Shown: piece by piece, positions 18,484 to 27,007 of the stretch
Position numbering within the stretch: position 1 is the first letter of the stretch
How the letters are laid out: every line of letters starts with the position of its first letter
Source of the DNA: JBBQKG01 sp038326655
Lineage (GTDB): Bacteria > Actinomycetota > Thermoleophilia > Solirubrobacterales > JBBDJG01
Assembly (NCBI GenBank): GCA_038326655.1
Contig: JBBQKG010000002.1
Span: forward strand, 62,001-126,000
Reading direction: 5' to 3'
Length of the DNA: 64,000 nt
Notes under the pieces: model-generated
Told to the model about the DNA's origin: nothing
The model's input: the letters and a program-made list of their open reading frames with translations, nothing else
The model's database searches: none
Program-made: the position numbers and the translations under genes

Positions 18484-19521
18484 TTGAAAGTGGGCGTCCT
18501 CACCGCCGGCGGCGACTGCCCGGGCCTGAACGCGGTGATCCGCGCCGTCGTGAGGCGCTGCCTCGCGGGCGGCCACGAGCCGGTCGGGCTCTGGCGCGGC
18601 TACGCCGGGCTTGCCGAGCGGAGCTACGTCGACCTCGACATGCGCACCGTGTCCGGGATTCTGCCGTTGGGCGGCACGATCGTCTCGACCTCCAGCTACG
18701 ACCCGTTTCGCCACGAGGACGGGATCGAGCGGGTGCTCGCGTCGGTCGAGGAGGACGGCTTCGACGCGGTCGTCGCGATCGGCGGCGAGCACACGATGAT
18801 GATCACCCGCCGCCTCCACGAGGAGCACGGCCTGCCGCTCGTGGGCGTGCCCAAGACGATCGACAACGACGTGCCCGGCACGGACTTCACGTTCGGGTTC
18901 GACACGGCCGTGCAGGTCGCGACCGATGCGATCGACCGCCTTCACACCACCGCGCAGTCGCACGACCGCGTGATGATCGTCGAAGTGATGGGCCGCAATA
19001 CTGGCTGGATCGCCGTCTTCAGCGGCATCGCGGGCGGCGCCGACGCGATCGTCATACCCGAGCTCGAGCTGACCGTCGAGGAGATCTGCGAGGCGATCGA
19101 CGCACGCCACGCGCGCGGCAAGCGCTTCTCGATCGTGGTCGTCGCGGAGGGCGCTCAGCTGGCGTTCGCATCGGGCGAGAAGCGCCTGATCCGCGCTTCC
19201 CCGGAAACCGACCTGTACGGGTATCCGCGCCTGGGCGGCATCGGCCAGGCGCTCGGCAAGGAGATCGAGGCCCACACCGGCTTCGAGACGCGCGTGACCA
19301 ACATCGGCCACGTGCAGCGTGGCGGCACGCCCACCGCCTACGACCGCATCCTCGCGACTCGCTACGGCGTGATGGCGGCGGAGTTGGTCGAGCAGCACGA
19401 GTTCGGCCGGATGGCGGCGCTGCACGGGACCGAGATGACGAGCGTCCCGCTGAGCGAGGTGGAGGGCGTGAAGCACATCGACCTCGACCACCTCCGCATC
19501 GCAGCGACTTTCTTCGGTTAG
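18484..19521 (+). CDS. pfkA: 6-phosphofructokinase, group III type
   Basis: 345 residues from TTG 18484 (MKVGVLTAGGDCPGLNAVIR), the family length; GTG 18490 is an alternative. It phosphorylates fructose 6-phosphate in glycolysis. The active-site run PKTIDNDVPGTDFTFGFD (about 123-140) contains the Lys typical of group III and PPi-type enzymes. MGRNTGWIA and the C-terminal GGTPTAYDRILATRYG region bind the sugar phosphate. The phosphoryl-donor motif reads GGEHT (about 100-104), where ATP enzymes have Gly and PPi enzymes Asp at the fourth position, so the donor is uncertain. It lies between a binding-protein gene and the liv permease genes. Confidence 0.93.
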   Translation: MKVGVLTAGGDCPGLNAVIRAVVRRCLAGGHEPVGLWRGYAGLAERSYVDLDMRTVSGILPLGGTIVSTSSYDPFRHEDGIERVLASVEEDGFDAVVAIGGEHTMMITRRLHEEHGLPLVGVPKTIDNDVPGTDFTFGFDTAVQVATDAIDRLHTTAQSHDRVMIVEVMGRNTGWIAVFSGIAGGADAIVIPELELTVEEICEAIDARHARGKRFSIVVVAEGAQLAFASGEKRLIRASPETDLYGYPRLGGIGQALGKEIEAHTGFETRVTNIGHVQRGGTPTAYDRILATRYGVMAAELVEQHEFGRMAALHGTEMTSVPLSEVEGVKHIDLDHLRIAATFFG

Positions 19522-19583
19522 CCCGAGCCACCGAGACGGGCATAAGATGGCCCGGGAAGAGGAGCGAACGGTGGGGTGGGACG

Positions 19584-20609
19584 GTGGAGGCCGGATCAGC
19601 TTCAAGCGTGGTCGAAGTTCCTTGGCTCGAGCGGCTGCGGGGCTCTCCGGCGGCGCGCGCGATCGCCCGGCGCCCGCAGCGGGCCGGCGCGACCGCGATC
19701 GCGCTCTTCGTGGCGGTCCTGACCGCCGCCTACGGCATCCACGACGTCGCGCAGACCGGGCTCAACGGGCTCTCGCTCGGATCGGTGTACGCGCTCGGCG
19801 CGGTCGGGCTGACGCTGGTCTACGGCATCCTCAAGCTGGTCAACTTCGCCCACGGCGACTTCCTCACGTTCGGCGCCTACATGGCGTTCCTGATGAACGT
19901 CACCTGGGGCGTGCCGCTCGTGTTCGCGATCGTGTTCGGGATGGCGATGACGGCGCTGCTCGGCATTTTGTTCGAGCGGTTGATGTGGGGACCGATGCGC
20001 GCGCGGAAGGCCGGCCTGCTCCAGCTGGTGCTGATGTCGATCGCACTCGGGCTGGTGATCCGCTACACGATCCAGTTCGCCTGGGGAACGCAGATCCGGA
20101 CCCTCGACGTCAACAACATCGCGACCGCCGAGTTCCTCGGCCTGAGGATCGGCCGCACCGACCTGATCGCGATCATCGTCGGGTTCACGGTCCTGGTCGC
20201 GGTCGGCCTGATGCTGAAGTTCAGCCTGCTGGGCAAGCAGATGCGGGCGCTCTCGGACAACCTCGCCCTCGCCGAGACCACCGGCATCGACACGTCGCGC
20301 GTGATCCTCTACACGTGGCTCTTCGCGGGCGCGCTGGCGGGGCTCGCGGGGGTGCTCGCGGGCGCCGTCACCGACATCCGCCCGGAGATGGGCTTCGGCC
20401 TGCTGCTGCCGATCTTCGCCGCGGTTGTGCTGGGCGGCATCGGTGACGCGTTCGGCGCGCTCGCGGGAGGCATCGTGCTGGGGCTCGTGATCGAGTGGTC
20501 AACGCTCTTCATCGACTTCCGCTGGAAGAACGCGGTCGGGTTCGCCGTGCTGATCATCGTCCTGATCGTTCGCCCGCAGGGCATCTTCGGCAGTGCGAGG
20601 ACGGTATGA
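19584..20609 (+). CDS. livH: Branched-chain amino acid ABC transporter permease LivH
   Basis: About 341 residues from GTG 19584 (GTG 19608 is the other plausible start; both are in frame). Eight or so transmembrane helices; LGSVYALGAVGLTLVYGILK and NFAHGDFLTFGAYMAF are LivH hallmarks, and the EAA-like cytoplasmic loop (MRALSDNLALAETTGID) contacts the ATPases. It is the first gene of a four-gene operon and overlaps livM by ATGA at 20606. A TAAGAT hexamer at 19543-19548 could be its -10, which would leave a short leader containing GAGGAG. Confidence 0.93.
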   Translation: MEAGSASSVVEVPWLERLRGSPAARAIARRPQRAGATAIALFVAVLTAAYGIHDVAQTGLNGLSLGSVYALGAVGLTLVYGILKLVNFAHGDFLTFGAYMAFLMNVTWGVPLVFAIVFGMAMTALLGILFERLMWGPMRARKAGLLQLVLMSIALGLVIRYTIQFAWGTQIRTLDVNNIATAEFLGLRIGRTDLIAIIVGFTVLVAVGLMLKFSLLGKQMRALSDNLALAETTGIDTSRVILYTWLFAGALAGLAGVLAGAVTDIRPEMGFGLLLPIFAAVVLGGIGDAFGALAGGIVLGLVIEWSTLFIDFRWKNAVGFAVLIIVLIVRPQGIFGSARTV

Positions 20610-21601
20610 GCGTGCTGCTCCACCCGCCGTTCGCGATCACCTTCGACTTCCTCACCGCGACCGGGTTCTGGACCGGCGTGGGCGTGCTGGCGGGCGTCTA
20701 CACGATCTTCACGCTCGGCCTCCAGCTGAACGTCGGCTTCACCGGGATCGTCAACTTCGGGCAGGCGGGGTTCATGGCGATCGGCGCCTACGCGATGGCG
20801 ATCCTGGTCGTGAAGAGCGGCTGGTCGTTCTGGCTCGCGATGCCCGCGGCGATCGCGATCACGGTCGCCTTCGGCCTCCTGGTCGGCCTTCCCTCACTGC
20901 GCCTGCGGGCCGACTACTTCGCGATCGCGACGATCGCGTTCGCGGAGATCGTGCGGCTCACGGCGCAGAACGCGCGCGGCCTGACGGGCGGCAACGAGGG
21001 ACTCTTCTGCGAGGGCAGCCGGTGCTTCGACGACTCCTGGCGAAGCGTGTCCGACACGATCGGCGGCTGGCTCCAGGACCTGGGCTGGAGCAACCCCGAG
21101 GCGCTCTTCCCGCTGCTGCTGGTGGTGTGGGCGACCGCGCTGATCCTGATCGCGGCGCTCCACTTCGCCAAGCGCACGCCCTGGGGCCGCGTGCTGCGCG
21201 CGATCCGCGAGGACGAGGACGCCGCGCGCGCGCTGGGCAAGAACACGCTCGCCTACAAGCTCCAGTCGCTCTCGATCGCGGCCGCGCTGGGCGCGATCTC
21301 GGGCTTCTTCCTGGCGCTCGACCTCGCCACCATCCACCCCGCCGACTTCCTCCCGATCGTGACCTTCGTCGGGTACGGAGTGCTCGTGCTCGGCGGGCTC
21401 GCGAACTACTGGGGCGTGGCCGTGGGCGCAATCCTGATGTGGGTGATCCTCGAGGGCACGAGGTTCATCGACCTCCCGATCAGCGACACGCAGGTCGCGT
21501 CGGTGCGCTTCATCGTGGTGGGGGTGGTGCTGATCGGGCTGATGGCATTCCGCCCGCAGGGGCTTTTCGGCAAGCGCGAGGAGATGGTCCTCGGTGAATG
21601 A
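20606..21601 (+). CDS. livM: Branched-chain amino acid ABC transporter permease LivM
   Basis: 331 residues, about ten hydrophobic segments. LNVGFTGIVNFGQAGFMAIG and LRLRADYFAIATIAFAEIVR are LivM signatures; RVLRAIREDEDAARALGKNT is the ATPase-contact loop. It forms the transmembrane channel with LivH. It overlaps livH by four bases and livG by eight, which points to coupled translation. Confidence 0.95.
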   Translation: MSVLLHPPFAITFDFLTATGFWTGVGVLAGVYTIFTLGLQLNVGFTGIVNFGQAGFMAIGAYAMAILVVKSGWSFWLAMPAAIAITVAFGLLVGLPSLRLRADYFAIATIAFAEIVRLTAQNARGLTGGNEGLFCEGSRCFDDSWRSVSDTIGGWLQDLGWSNPEALFPLLLVVWATALILIAALHFAKRTPWGRVLRAIREDEDAARALGKNTLAYKLQSLSIAAALGAISGFFLALDLATIHPADFLPIVTFVGYGVLVLGGLANYWGVAVGAILMWVILEGTRFIDLPISDTQVASVRFIVVGVVLIGLMAFRPQGLFGKREEMVLGE

Positions 21602-22400
21602 CGCCAACGGCCGGATACTCGGGGTGGCCGACCTCGTTCGAAGCTTCGGCGGCATCCATGCCGTCGACTGCGCCTCGTTCGACGTCGAGCGCGGCTCGAT
21701 CACCGCTCTGATCGGCCCGAACGGCGCGGGCAAGACGACCCTCTTCAACGTGATCACCGGCTTCTACCGCGCCGAGCGCGGCGCGGTCGCATTCGAGAAC
21801 CAGGCGATCTTCGGGCGCCCGCCACACGCGATCGCGCGCCGCGGAATGGTGCGGACTTTCCAGATCACCAAGGCACTAGCGCGCATGCCGGTGATCGACA
21901 ACATGATGCTGGCCGCCCCCGACCAGCCCGGCGAGAAGCTCCGCAACATGCTGCTGCGCCCGGCCGCGGCGCGGCGGCGCGAGCGGGAGGTCCGCAAGCA
22001 GGCGGTCGAGCTGCTCGGAATCTTCAACCTGCAGGAGCTCGCCGACCATTACGCGGGCACGCTCTCCGGAGGGCAGCGCAAGCTGCTCGAGCTGGCGCGC
22101 GCGCTGATGACGCAGCCGAAGATGCTGCTGCTGGACGAGCCGATGGCCGGCATCAACCCGACGCTCGGGCGGCGTCTGCTCGAGCACATGCACCGGCTCC
22201 GCGACGAGCGCGGCGTGACATTCCTATTCATCGAGCACAACATGGACGTCGTGATGGGGCACGCCGACCGGGTGATCGTGATGGCGGAGGGCCGTGTGAT
22301 CGCGAGCGGCCCGCCCGAGGAGATCCGCCGCGACCAGCGCGTGATCGACGCATATCTCGGCTCCGGGCCCGAGCAGTCGGCGGACGAGGAACGGGCGTGA
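21594..22400 (+). CDS. livG: Branched-chain amino acid ABC transporter ATPase LivG
   Basis: 268 residues from GTG 21594. Walker A GPNGAGKTT (about 41), Q-loop at FQITKAL, signature LSGGQRKLLELA, Walker B MLLLDEP followed by MAGINP, and H-loop FIEHNMDVV. The C-terminal extension GRVIASGPPEEI is typical of LivG. It powers the LivHM permease together with LivF. Confidence 0.96.
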   Translation: MNDANGRILGVADLVRSFGGIHAVDCASFDVERGSITALIGPNGAGKTTLFNVITGFYRAERGAVAFENQAIFGRPPHAIARRGMVRTFQITKALARMPVIDNMMLAAPDQPGEKLRNMLLRPAAARRREREVRKQAVELLGIFNLQELADHYAGTLSGGQRKLLELARALMTQPKMLLLDEPMAGINPTLGRRLLEHMHRLRDERGVTFLFIEHNMDVVMGHADRVIVMAEGRVIASGPPEEIRRDQRVIDAYLGSGPEQSADEERA

Positions 22401-23170
22401 GCGGAGAGGGCGCGAACGGGGCCGTGCTCGCGACCGAGCAGCTCGTGGCCGGGTATGTGCCCGAGGTCAGCATCCTGAACGGCGTCTCGATCACCGTGCG
22501 CGAGGGCGAGATCGTCACGGTCGTGGGCCCGAACGGAGCGGGCAAGTCGACGCTGATCAAGACGATCTTCGGGCTGCTGAAGCCGCGCGAAGGACGGGTG
22601 TTGCTCCGTGGCGAGCAGATCGGCGGCACCAAGCCCCACCTGATCACCCGCAAGGGCATGAGTTACGTACCACAACTCGACAACGTCTTCCCGAGCCTGA
22701 CCGTTGACGAGAACCTCGAGCTCGGATCGCTCGAGCGCTCGCGTACGGAGGAGCGGATCCGCGTGATGCACGACCTCTTTCCACGGCTCGCGGAGCGCCG
22801 CGGCCAGCTCACCGGGACGATGAGTGGCGGCGAGCGCCAGATGGTCGCGATGGCACGGGCGCTGATGCCGGATCCGAGGGTGCTGCTGCTCGACGAGCCC
22901 TCGGCAGGGCTTGCACCCGCGTTCGTCGACGCGATCTTCGAGAAAATCGCCGACATCAACCGGGCCGGCGTGACGATCGTGATGGTCGAGCAGAACGCCC
23001 GCCGCGCGCTTGCGATGTCGAATCGCGGCTACGTGCTCGACCTCGGCGCCAACCGCTTCGAGGGCTCCGGCCGGGAGCTGCTTTCCGACCCCAAGGTGGC
23101 AGAGCTCTACCTGGGCGGGGGCGGCCGGCTCGATCAGGACGAACGCCAATCCGGATCGCCTGCGCGTTAA
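22397..23170 (+). CDS. livF: Branched-chain amino acid ABC transporter ATPase LivF
   Basis: 257 residues from GTG 22397, overlapping livG by GTGA. Walker A GPNGAGKST, Q-loop VPQLDNVFPSLTVDENL, signature MSGGERQMVAMA, Walker B VLLLDEPSAGLAP and switch His region replaced by VEQNARRAL as usual for LivF. Its TAA overlaps the stop of the convergent binding-protein gene by a few bases (23167-23170), so no terminator separates the two. Confidence 0.96.
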   Translation: MSGEGANGAVLATEQLVAGYVPEVSILNGVSITVREGEIVTVVGPNGAGKSTLIKTIFGLLKPREGRVLLRGEQIGGTKPHLITRKGMSYVPQLDNVFPSLTVDENLELGSLERSRTEERIRVMHDLFPRLAERRGQLTGTMSGGERQMVAMARALMPDPRVLLLDEPSAGLAPAFVDAIFEKIADINRAGVTIVMVEQNARRALAMSNRGYVLDLGANRFEGSGRELLSDPKVAELYLGGGGRLDQDERQSGSPAR

Positions 23171-24471
23171 CCAGAGGCGGGCGCGCCCACCGGCGCCTGG
23201 TCGTAGACCTCGAGCCGGCCCGCCCTGAACCTGAAGAGGTCGTACGCGCCGGCGGTCGGGTCTCCCGCGGCGTTCATGTCGATCGGCCCGGAGGCGCCTT
23301 CGTAGTCGATGTCCCGCCCCCGCTCGAGCGCCCGGATCGCCTGCGGGAGCTGCTCCCACGTGTACTTCTGGCCGCGCGGCGCGCTGATCCGGCGGACCGC
23401 CGCGGCCATCGCCCTCCCGTCGGCCCGGCCTGCCTCTACGGCCGAGAGGTAGCAGAGCACGACCGCGTCGAACAGCTGGGCGTCGAAGGCCTGCCGCTTT
23501 GGCCCGCCGGCCTGGTCGTAGAGACGGTCGAACGCCTCGGTCGCAGGGTTGCCCTCGGGCGCGCCGGGCGAGGTGCCGCGAAGGCCGTCGGTCGCCTCCG
23601 CCCCGGCCGCGGCCGGGAGCGAGCGCGTCGCGAGCGCATCGGGCCCATAGGTCTCACCGGGATCCCAGCGGCCGGTCTGGAGCAGCGCGGCGGCAAGCTT
23701 CTGGTAGGTCGAGGCGAGGCCGAACAGCGCGAACGCGTCGATGTTCCGGCCTGCCGGGGCGATCCGAGTCGCAGCGTTGCCGTAGGCGGTCGCATCCGGA
23801 GCGTAGGCCACCGGGCCGAGCAGCTTGCCCCCCTTTGCCCGCCAAGCCGTGACGAACGTGTCCGCGATCGACCTCCCGTAGCTCGAGCTCTCGTAGCCGA
23901 CGCTCACGGTGCGTCCGCCGGCGCCACCGAGGTCCTCGTCGATCACGTCGGCGAGCGCGCGCCCTTCGTATGAGTCCGGCACCACGGTCCGGTTCAGGAT
24001 GCCGCCGTCCGAGAGTCCGCCGAGCGCGTCGGCGGTCGCCGCCGGCGTGATCTGCAGGATGCCGCGAGGAACCGCGATCGCGTTCGCGGTGGCCAGCGTC
24101 ACGCTGTCGGTCCACGAGCCGGTGACGCACGCGGGCGAGCCCCTCTGAGCGGCTGCCCGTGCGGCCGCCACGCCGGCGGTCGCGTCGCCGCGATCGTCGA
24201 CGTGCACGATCTCGATCGAATGGCGGGCGCCGGCCCGCCTGATCGCGCCACGCACCTCCCCCACCCCGAGGTCGGCCGCCTTGCGTCCCGATAGACCCAG
24301 GGTCGAGAGGTCACCGGTGAGCGGCAGGAGGTCGAGTACCGTGAGCCGGAAAGACGCCGAGCGGGCCGGCCTGCTGTCGTCAGAGCCCCCTCCGCCGCAG
24401 CCCGCCAGGCTCACGACGAACGTCACGAGAGCGAGCGCGGCGGCGAGCGACGTCCCTGATGTGCGTCTCAA
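23167..24471 (-). CDS. ABC transporter substrate-binding lipoprotein (SBP 2)
   Basis: 434 residues from TTG 24471. Lipoprotein signal (SLAGC, then a Gly/Ser/Asp linker) and a type-I periplasmic-binding fold. It is clearly paralogous to the next gene: both share LxxLPLTGDLS near the N-terminus, RQ.FDAQ.FDAVVLCYLSAV, KYTWEQLP.AI.AL, and D.DY.GASGPID near the C-terminus. Probably a ligand receptor for the adjacent livHMGF permease. Ligand unknown; the family binds amino acids, amides, urea or aromatic acids. Confidence 0.9.
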   Translation of the reverse strand: MRRTSGTSLAAALALVTFVVSLAGCGGGGSDDSRPARSASFRLTVLDLLPLTGDLSTLGLSGRKAADLGVGEVRGAIRRAGARHSIEIVHVDDRGDATAGVAAARAAAQRGSPACVTGSWTDSVTLATANAIAVPRGILQITPAATADALGGLSDGGILNRTVVPDSYEGRALADVIDEDLGGAGGRTVSVGYESSSYGRSIADTFVTAWRAKGGKLLGPVAYAPDATAYGNAATRIAPAGRNIDAFALFGLASTYQKLAAALLQTGRWDPGETYGPDALATRSLPAAAGAEATDGLRGTSPGAPEGNPATEAFDRLYDQAGGPKRQAFDAQLFDAVVLCYLSAVEAGRADGRAMAAAVRRISAPRGQKYTWEQLPQAIRALERGRDIDYEGASGPIDMNAAGDPTAGAYDLFRFRAGRLEVYDQAPVGAPASG

Positions 24472-24540
24472 CGGCGTCTCGGCGCGTGCATGGGGGTCAC
24501 CCGACTGTAGACGCGACCGGTGACGGTCCTCCGCGGCGGA

Positions 24541-24568
24541 AGCGGCCGGGGCGCTCGCCCCGGCCGCT
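24541..24568 (-). terminator. Strong GC hairpin after SBP 3
   Basis: AGCGGCCGGGGCG-CT-CGCCCCGGCCGCT is a perfect 13-bp inverted repeat 22 nt past the SBP 3 stop, between the two tandem binding-protein genes. There is no T-run, so it would be a U-less (I-shaped) terminator of the kind proposed in actinobacteria. It would let SBP 3 be transcribed in excess of SBP 2. Confidence 0.6.
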
Positions 24569-24590
24569 GCCCATCCGCTCTACTCGCCCG

Positions 24591-25883
24591 TTACGGCGTC
24601 GCGCCCTTGCTGATCGGCACCTGCCGGATCGGCGTAAGCTTCCCGCCCTCGAACTGGAGGACGTCGTAGACGCCCGACGTCGGGTCTCCATTGCTGTCGA
24701 GGTCGATCGGCCCGGAGGCGCCGTCGTAGTCGATGTCCTTGCCGTCCTTCAGCGCCTTGATCGCGGCGGGCAGCTGCTCCCACGTGTACTTGGTGCCGCC
24801 CGGCGCGGTGATCTTCTGCAGCTCGTCCTTCATCGCGGCGCCGTCCGCCTTGCCCGCCGCCACGGCGGACAGGTAGCACAGCACGACCGCGTCGAAGTTC
24901 TGCGCGTCGAACGTCTGGCGCTTCACGTTCTTCGGCGCAGAGGACGTGTACAGCTTGTCGAACGCCTTCTGCGTGGCGCCCTTCTGAGGGGTGCCCGGCG
25001 CGCTGCCGCGCATGCCCTCGGTCGCGGCGGAGCCCGCGTTCTTCGGCAGGCTGCTCGATGCGAGGCCGTCCGTGATGAACGTCCGCTTCGGGTCCCACTG
25101 CCCGGTCCGCACGAGCGCGGGCCCGACCTTCTGGTAGGTCTCGGGGAAGTCGACGATCACCCAGGCGTCCGGATTCCCGGACGCGATCTTCTGAGCCTCC
25201 GAGTTGTAGCTCGGCTGCTTCGGGTCGTAGATCACCTTCTGGCCGATCTTGCCGCCCTTGGCGGTCCAGGCCTTCTGGAAGAACCCGGACAGGCCGGTGC
25301 CATAGGCGTCGTTGCGGGCGCCGATGTTGACCGTCTTGCCCGAGGCGCCGCCAAGCTCCTTCTCCATCGCGTCCGCGAGCGCCGGCCCCTGCAGGGAGTC
25401 CGGCGGCGCGGTCCGGTTCAGGTAGCCGTCGTCCGACAGGCTCGTGATCTCCGCGCTGGTGGAGGCCGGCGAGAGCTGAAGGATCTTCTCCCGGCTCGTG
25501 ACGGAGCGCGAGACCGGGATCGTGTCCGACGAAGCCCAGGCCCCGGCGATGCACGAGGCTCCGGCATCGGCCAGCTTGCGGGCCGCCGCCACGGCGGGGC
25601 CGGAGTCCGTCTGCTCGTCCTCGTTTTGGAGCCTGACGGTCTCGTCCACGCCCGCCTGCTTGATCGCTTTCTGGATCTGCTGGACGGCGAGCTTCGCCGC
25701 CTTCTCGCCCGGCGGCCCGAAGTCGCTCAGGTCCCCGGTGAGCGGCACGATGTCGCCGATCGTGAGGTCGAACTTGGCGTTGCCACCACCCTTGTCGTTA
25801 CCACCCCCGCAGGCGGCGATTCCCAGCATCGCCACCAGCACGGCAGCCGCGACAAGGGCGGGGCCAATCTTGAATCTCCTCAA
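24591..25883 (-). CDS. ABC transporter substrate-binding lipoprotein (SBP 3)
   Basis: 430 residues from TTG 25883. I chose this start because AGGAGGGG sits 4 nt before it and it puts the signal peptide at the N-terminus (MRRFKIGPALVAAAVLV); TTG 25907 would add eight residues. Lipobox GIAAC, Gly/Asn/Lys linker, then a LivJ-type binding fold (GDIVPLTGDLSDFGPPGEKA). Tandem paralogue of SBP 2. Lysine-rich compared with its neighbours, consistent with strong expression. It probably feeds livHMGF. Confidence 0.9.
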   Translation of the reverse strand: MRRFKIGPALVAAAVLVAMLGIAACGGGNDKGGGNAKFDLTIGDIVPLTGDLSDFGPPGEKAAKLAVQQIQKAIKQAGVDETVRLQNEDEQTDSGPAVAAARKLADAGASCIAGAWASSDTIPVSRSVTSREKILQLSPASTSAEITSLSDDGYLNRTAPPDSLQGPALADAMEKELGGASGKTVNIGARNDAYGTGLSGFFQKAWTAKGGKIGQKVIYDPKQPSYNSEAQKIASGNPDAWVIVDFPETYQKVGPALVRTGQWDPKRTFITDGLASSSLPKNAGSAATEGMRGSAPGTPQKGATQKAFDKLYTSSAPKNVKRQTFDAQNFDAVVLCYLSAVAAGKADGAAMKDELQKITAPGGTKYTWEQLPAAIKALKDGKDIDYDGASGPIDLDSNGDPTSGVYDVLQFEGGKLTPIRQVPISKGATP

Positions 25884-26019
25884 TTCCCCTCCTCTGTCAG
25901 AGGTCAAACGGCTTGAGACGACATGCCCAGGACCGCGAGCACGATCGTTACGGCGGGTTCTCTACCCACCGTGTCGAGCTCGTATGCGGCGAGATCGTGA
26001 ATCACCGCGACGGTCGATC

Positions 26020-26181
26020 CTACCGGTCCGGGTCCGGACGCTCGCGATCCGCCATCTGGGCGAGGATCCCGAGGCCCAGGATCGCCAGCGCGATCAGGCC
26101 CCCGACGTCGGGGGTGAGCCCGATCGCCCAGAGCACGATCAGCGTGCAGGCGCCCAGGGCCGCTGCCAGGAAGACGAACAC
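26020..26181 (-). CDS. Small two-helix membrane protein downstream of trpA
   Basis: 53 residues from GTG 26181: two hydrophobic helices (VFLAAALGACTLIVLWAIGL and VGGLIALAILGLGILAQMAD) with a short charged tail RERPDPDR. I do not recognise the family. The start is supported by a TAAGAT hexamer at 26189-26194, 7 nt upstream, whose TAA is the trpA stop codon. Small membrane proteins linked to trp genes are known in actinobacteria, but I cannot say this is one of them. Confidence 0.6.
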   Translation of the reverse strand: MFVFLAAALGACTLIVLWAIGLTPDVGGLIALAILGLGILAQMADRERPDPDR

Positions 26182-26188
26182 CGGCGCG

Positions 26189-26194
26189 ATCTTA
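26189..26194 (-). promoter_or_regulatory. -10 hexamer TAAGAT overlapping the trpA stop
   Basis: TAAGAT (five of six matches) ends 7 nt before GTG 26181; TAA 26192-26194 ends trpA. Confidence 0.4.
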
Positions 26195-27007
26195 CCCGTC
26201 GCGAAGGGCGGCGACGGTCTCGCCGAGAAAGCGCTCGACTCCCTCGAGACCGTCGTCGAGCGACGCCGCCTCGGCAACCTCGCGCACCAGGCGGCTGCCG
26301 ATGATGACGCCGTCGGCGATCTCCCCTACCGCGGCGGCCTGCGCCGGCGTGCCGACGCCGAACCCGACCGCGACCGGCACGCTCGCGACCGCACGCACAC
26401 GCTCGACCACCGCAGGCAGCTCCGGAGGCAGCTCCGTGCGCTCGCCCGTGACGCCCGTGACCGAGACGACATAGACGAACCCGCGCGCGTCCCGGGCGAT
26501 CAGCTCCACGTCGGCGGGGGGCGTGGTCGGCGCGACCAGCGGGATCAGGGCGATCCCGGCCTGGTCGCATGCGCGGCGAAGCTCGCCCGCCTCGACGGCG
26601 GGCATGTCCGGCACGATCAGGCCACTGACGCCCCGCGCCGCGAGCACGCCGACGACCCGTTCGAAGCCCCGCGCCACGAGCGGGTTGGCGTAGCACATCG
26701 CGATTACCGGGACCGAGCTCGAGAGCGGCGCGGCGACCTCGTCGAGCACGCGCTCGAGCGTCGCGCCTTCCTCGAGCGCCCGCTGCCCCGCTGCCTGGAT
26801 CGCGGGACCGTCGGCGAGCGGGTCGGAGAAGGGCACGCCGAGCTCGACGAGGTCGGCGTGCTCCGCATATGCGCGACCGACCGCCAGCGAGCCCTCGAGC
26901 GTCGGAAAGCCTCCCATCAGATAGGGCATCAGCGCCGCGGTGCGGCCGTGGCCGGTGAACGCCGCAGCGATCGCCTCGGCGCCCGTGGCCGCGCGGGTCT
27001 CAGCCAT
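26192..27007 (-). CDS. trpA: Tryptophan synthase alpha chain
   Basis: 271 residues, a TIM barrel that cleaves indole-3-glycerol phosphate to indole, passed to TrpB through a tunnel. The catalytic Glu and Asp are in VELGVPFSDPLADGP (about 53-67). VYVVSVTGVTG and the phosphate-gripping PVAVGFGVGTP and GVIIGSRLV loops are present. It overlaps trpB by eight bases, consistent with equal expression of the two subunits. Confidence 0.97.
   Translation of the reverse strand: MAETRAATGAEAIAAAFTGHGRTAALMPYLMGGFPTLEGSLAVGRAYAEHADLVELGVPFSDPLADGPAIQAAGQRALEEGATLERVLDEVAAPLSSSVPVIAMCYANPLVARGFERVVGVLAARGVSGLIVPDMPAVEAGELRRACDQAGIALIPLVAPTTPPADVELIARDARGFVYVVSVTGVTGERTELPPELPAVVERVRAVASVPVAVGFGVGTPAQAAAVGEIADGVIIGSRLVREVAEAASLDDGLEGVERFLGETVAALRDG

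Noticed and set aside
19547..19610. ATG 19547 as the start of livH
   Set aside because: It is in a different frame from the LivH helices. The in-frame candidates are GTG 19584 and GTG 19608.
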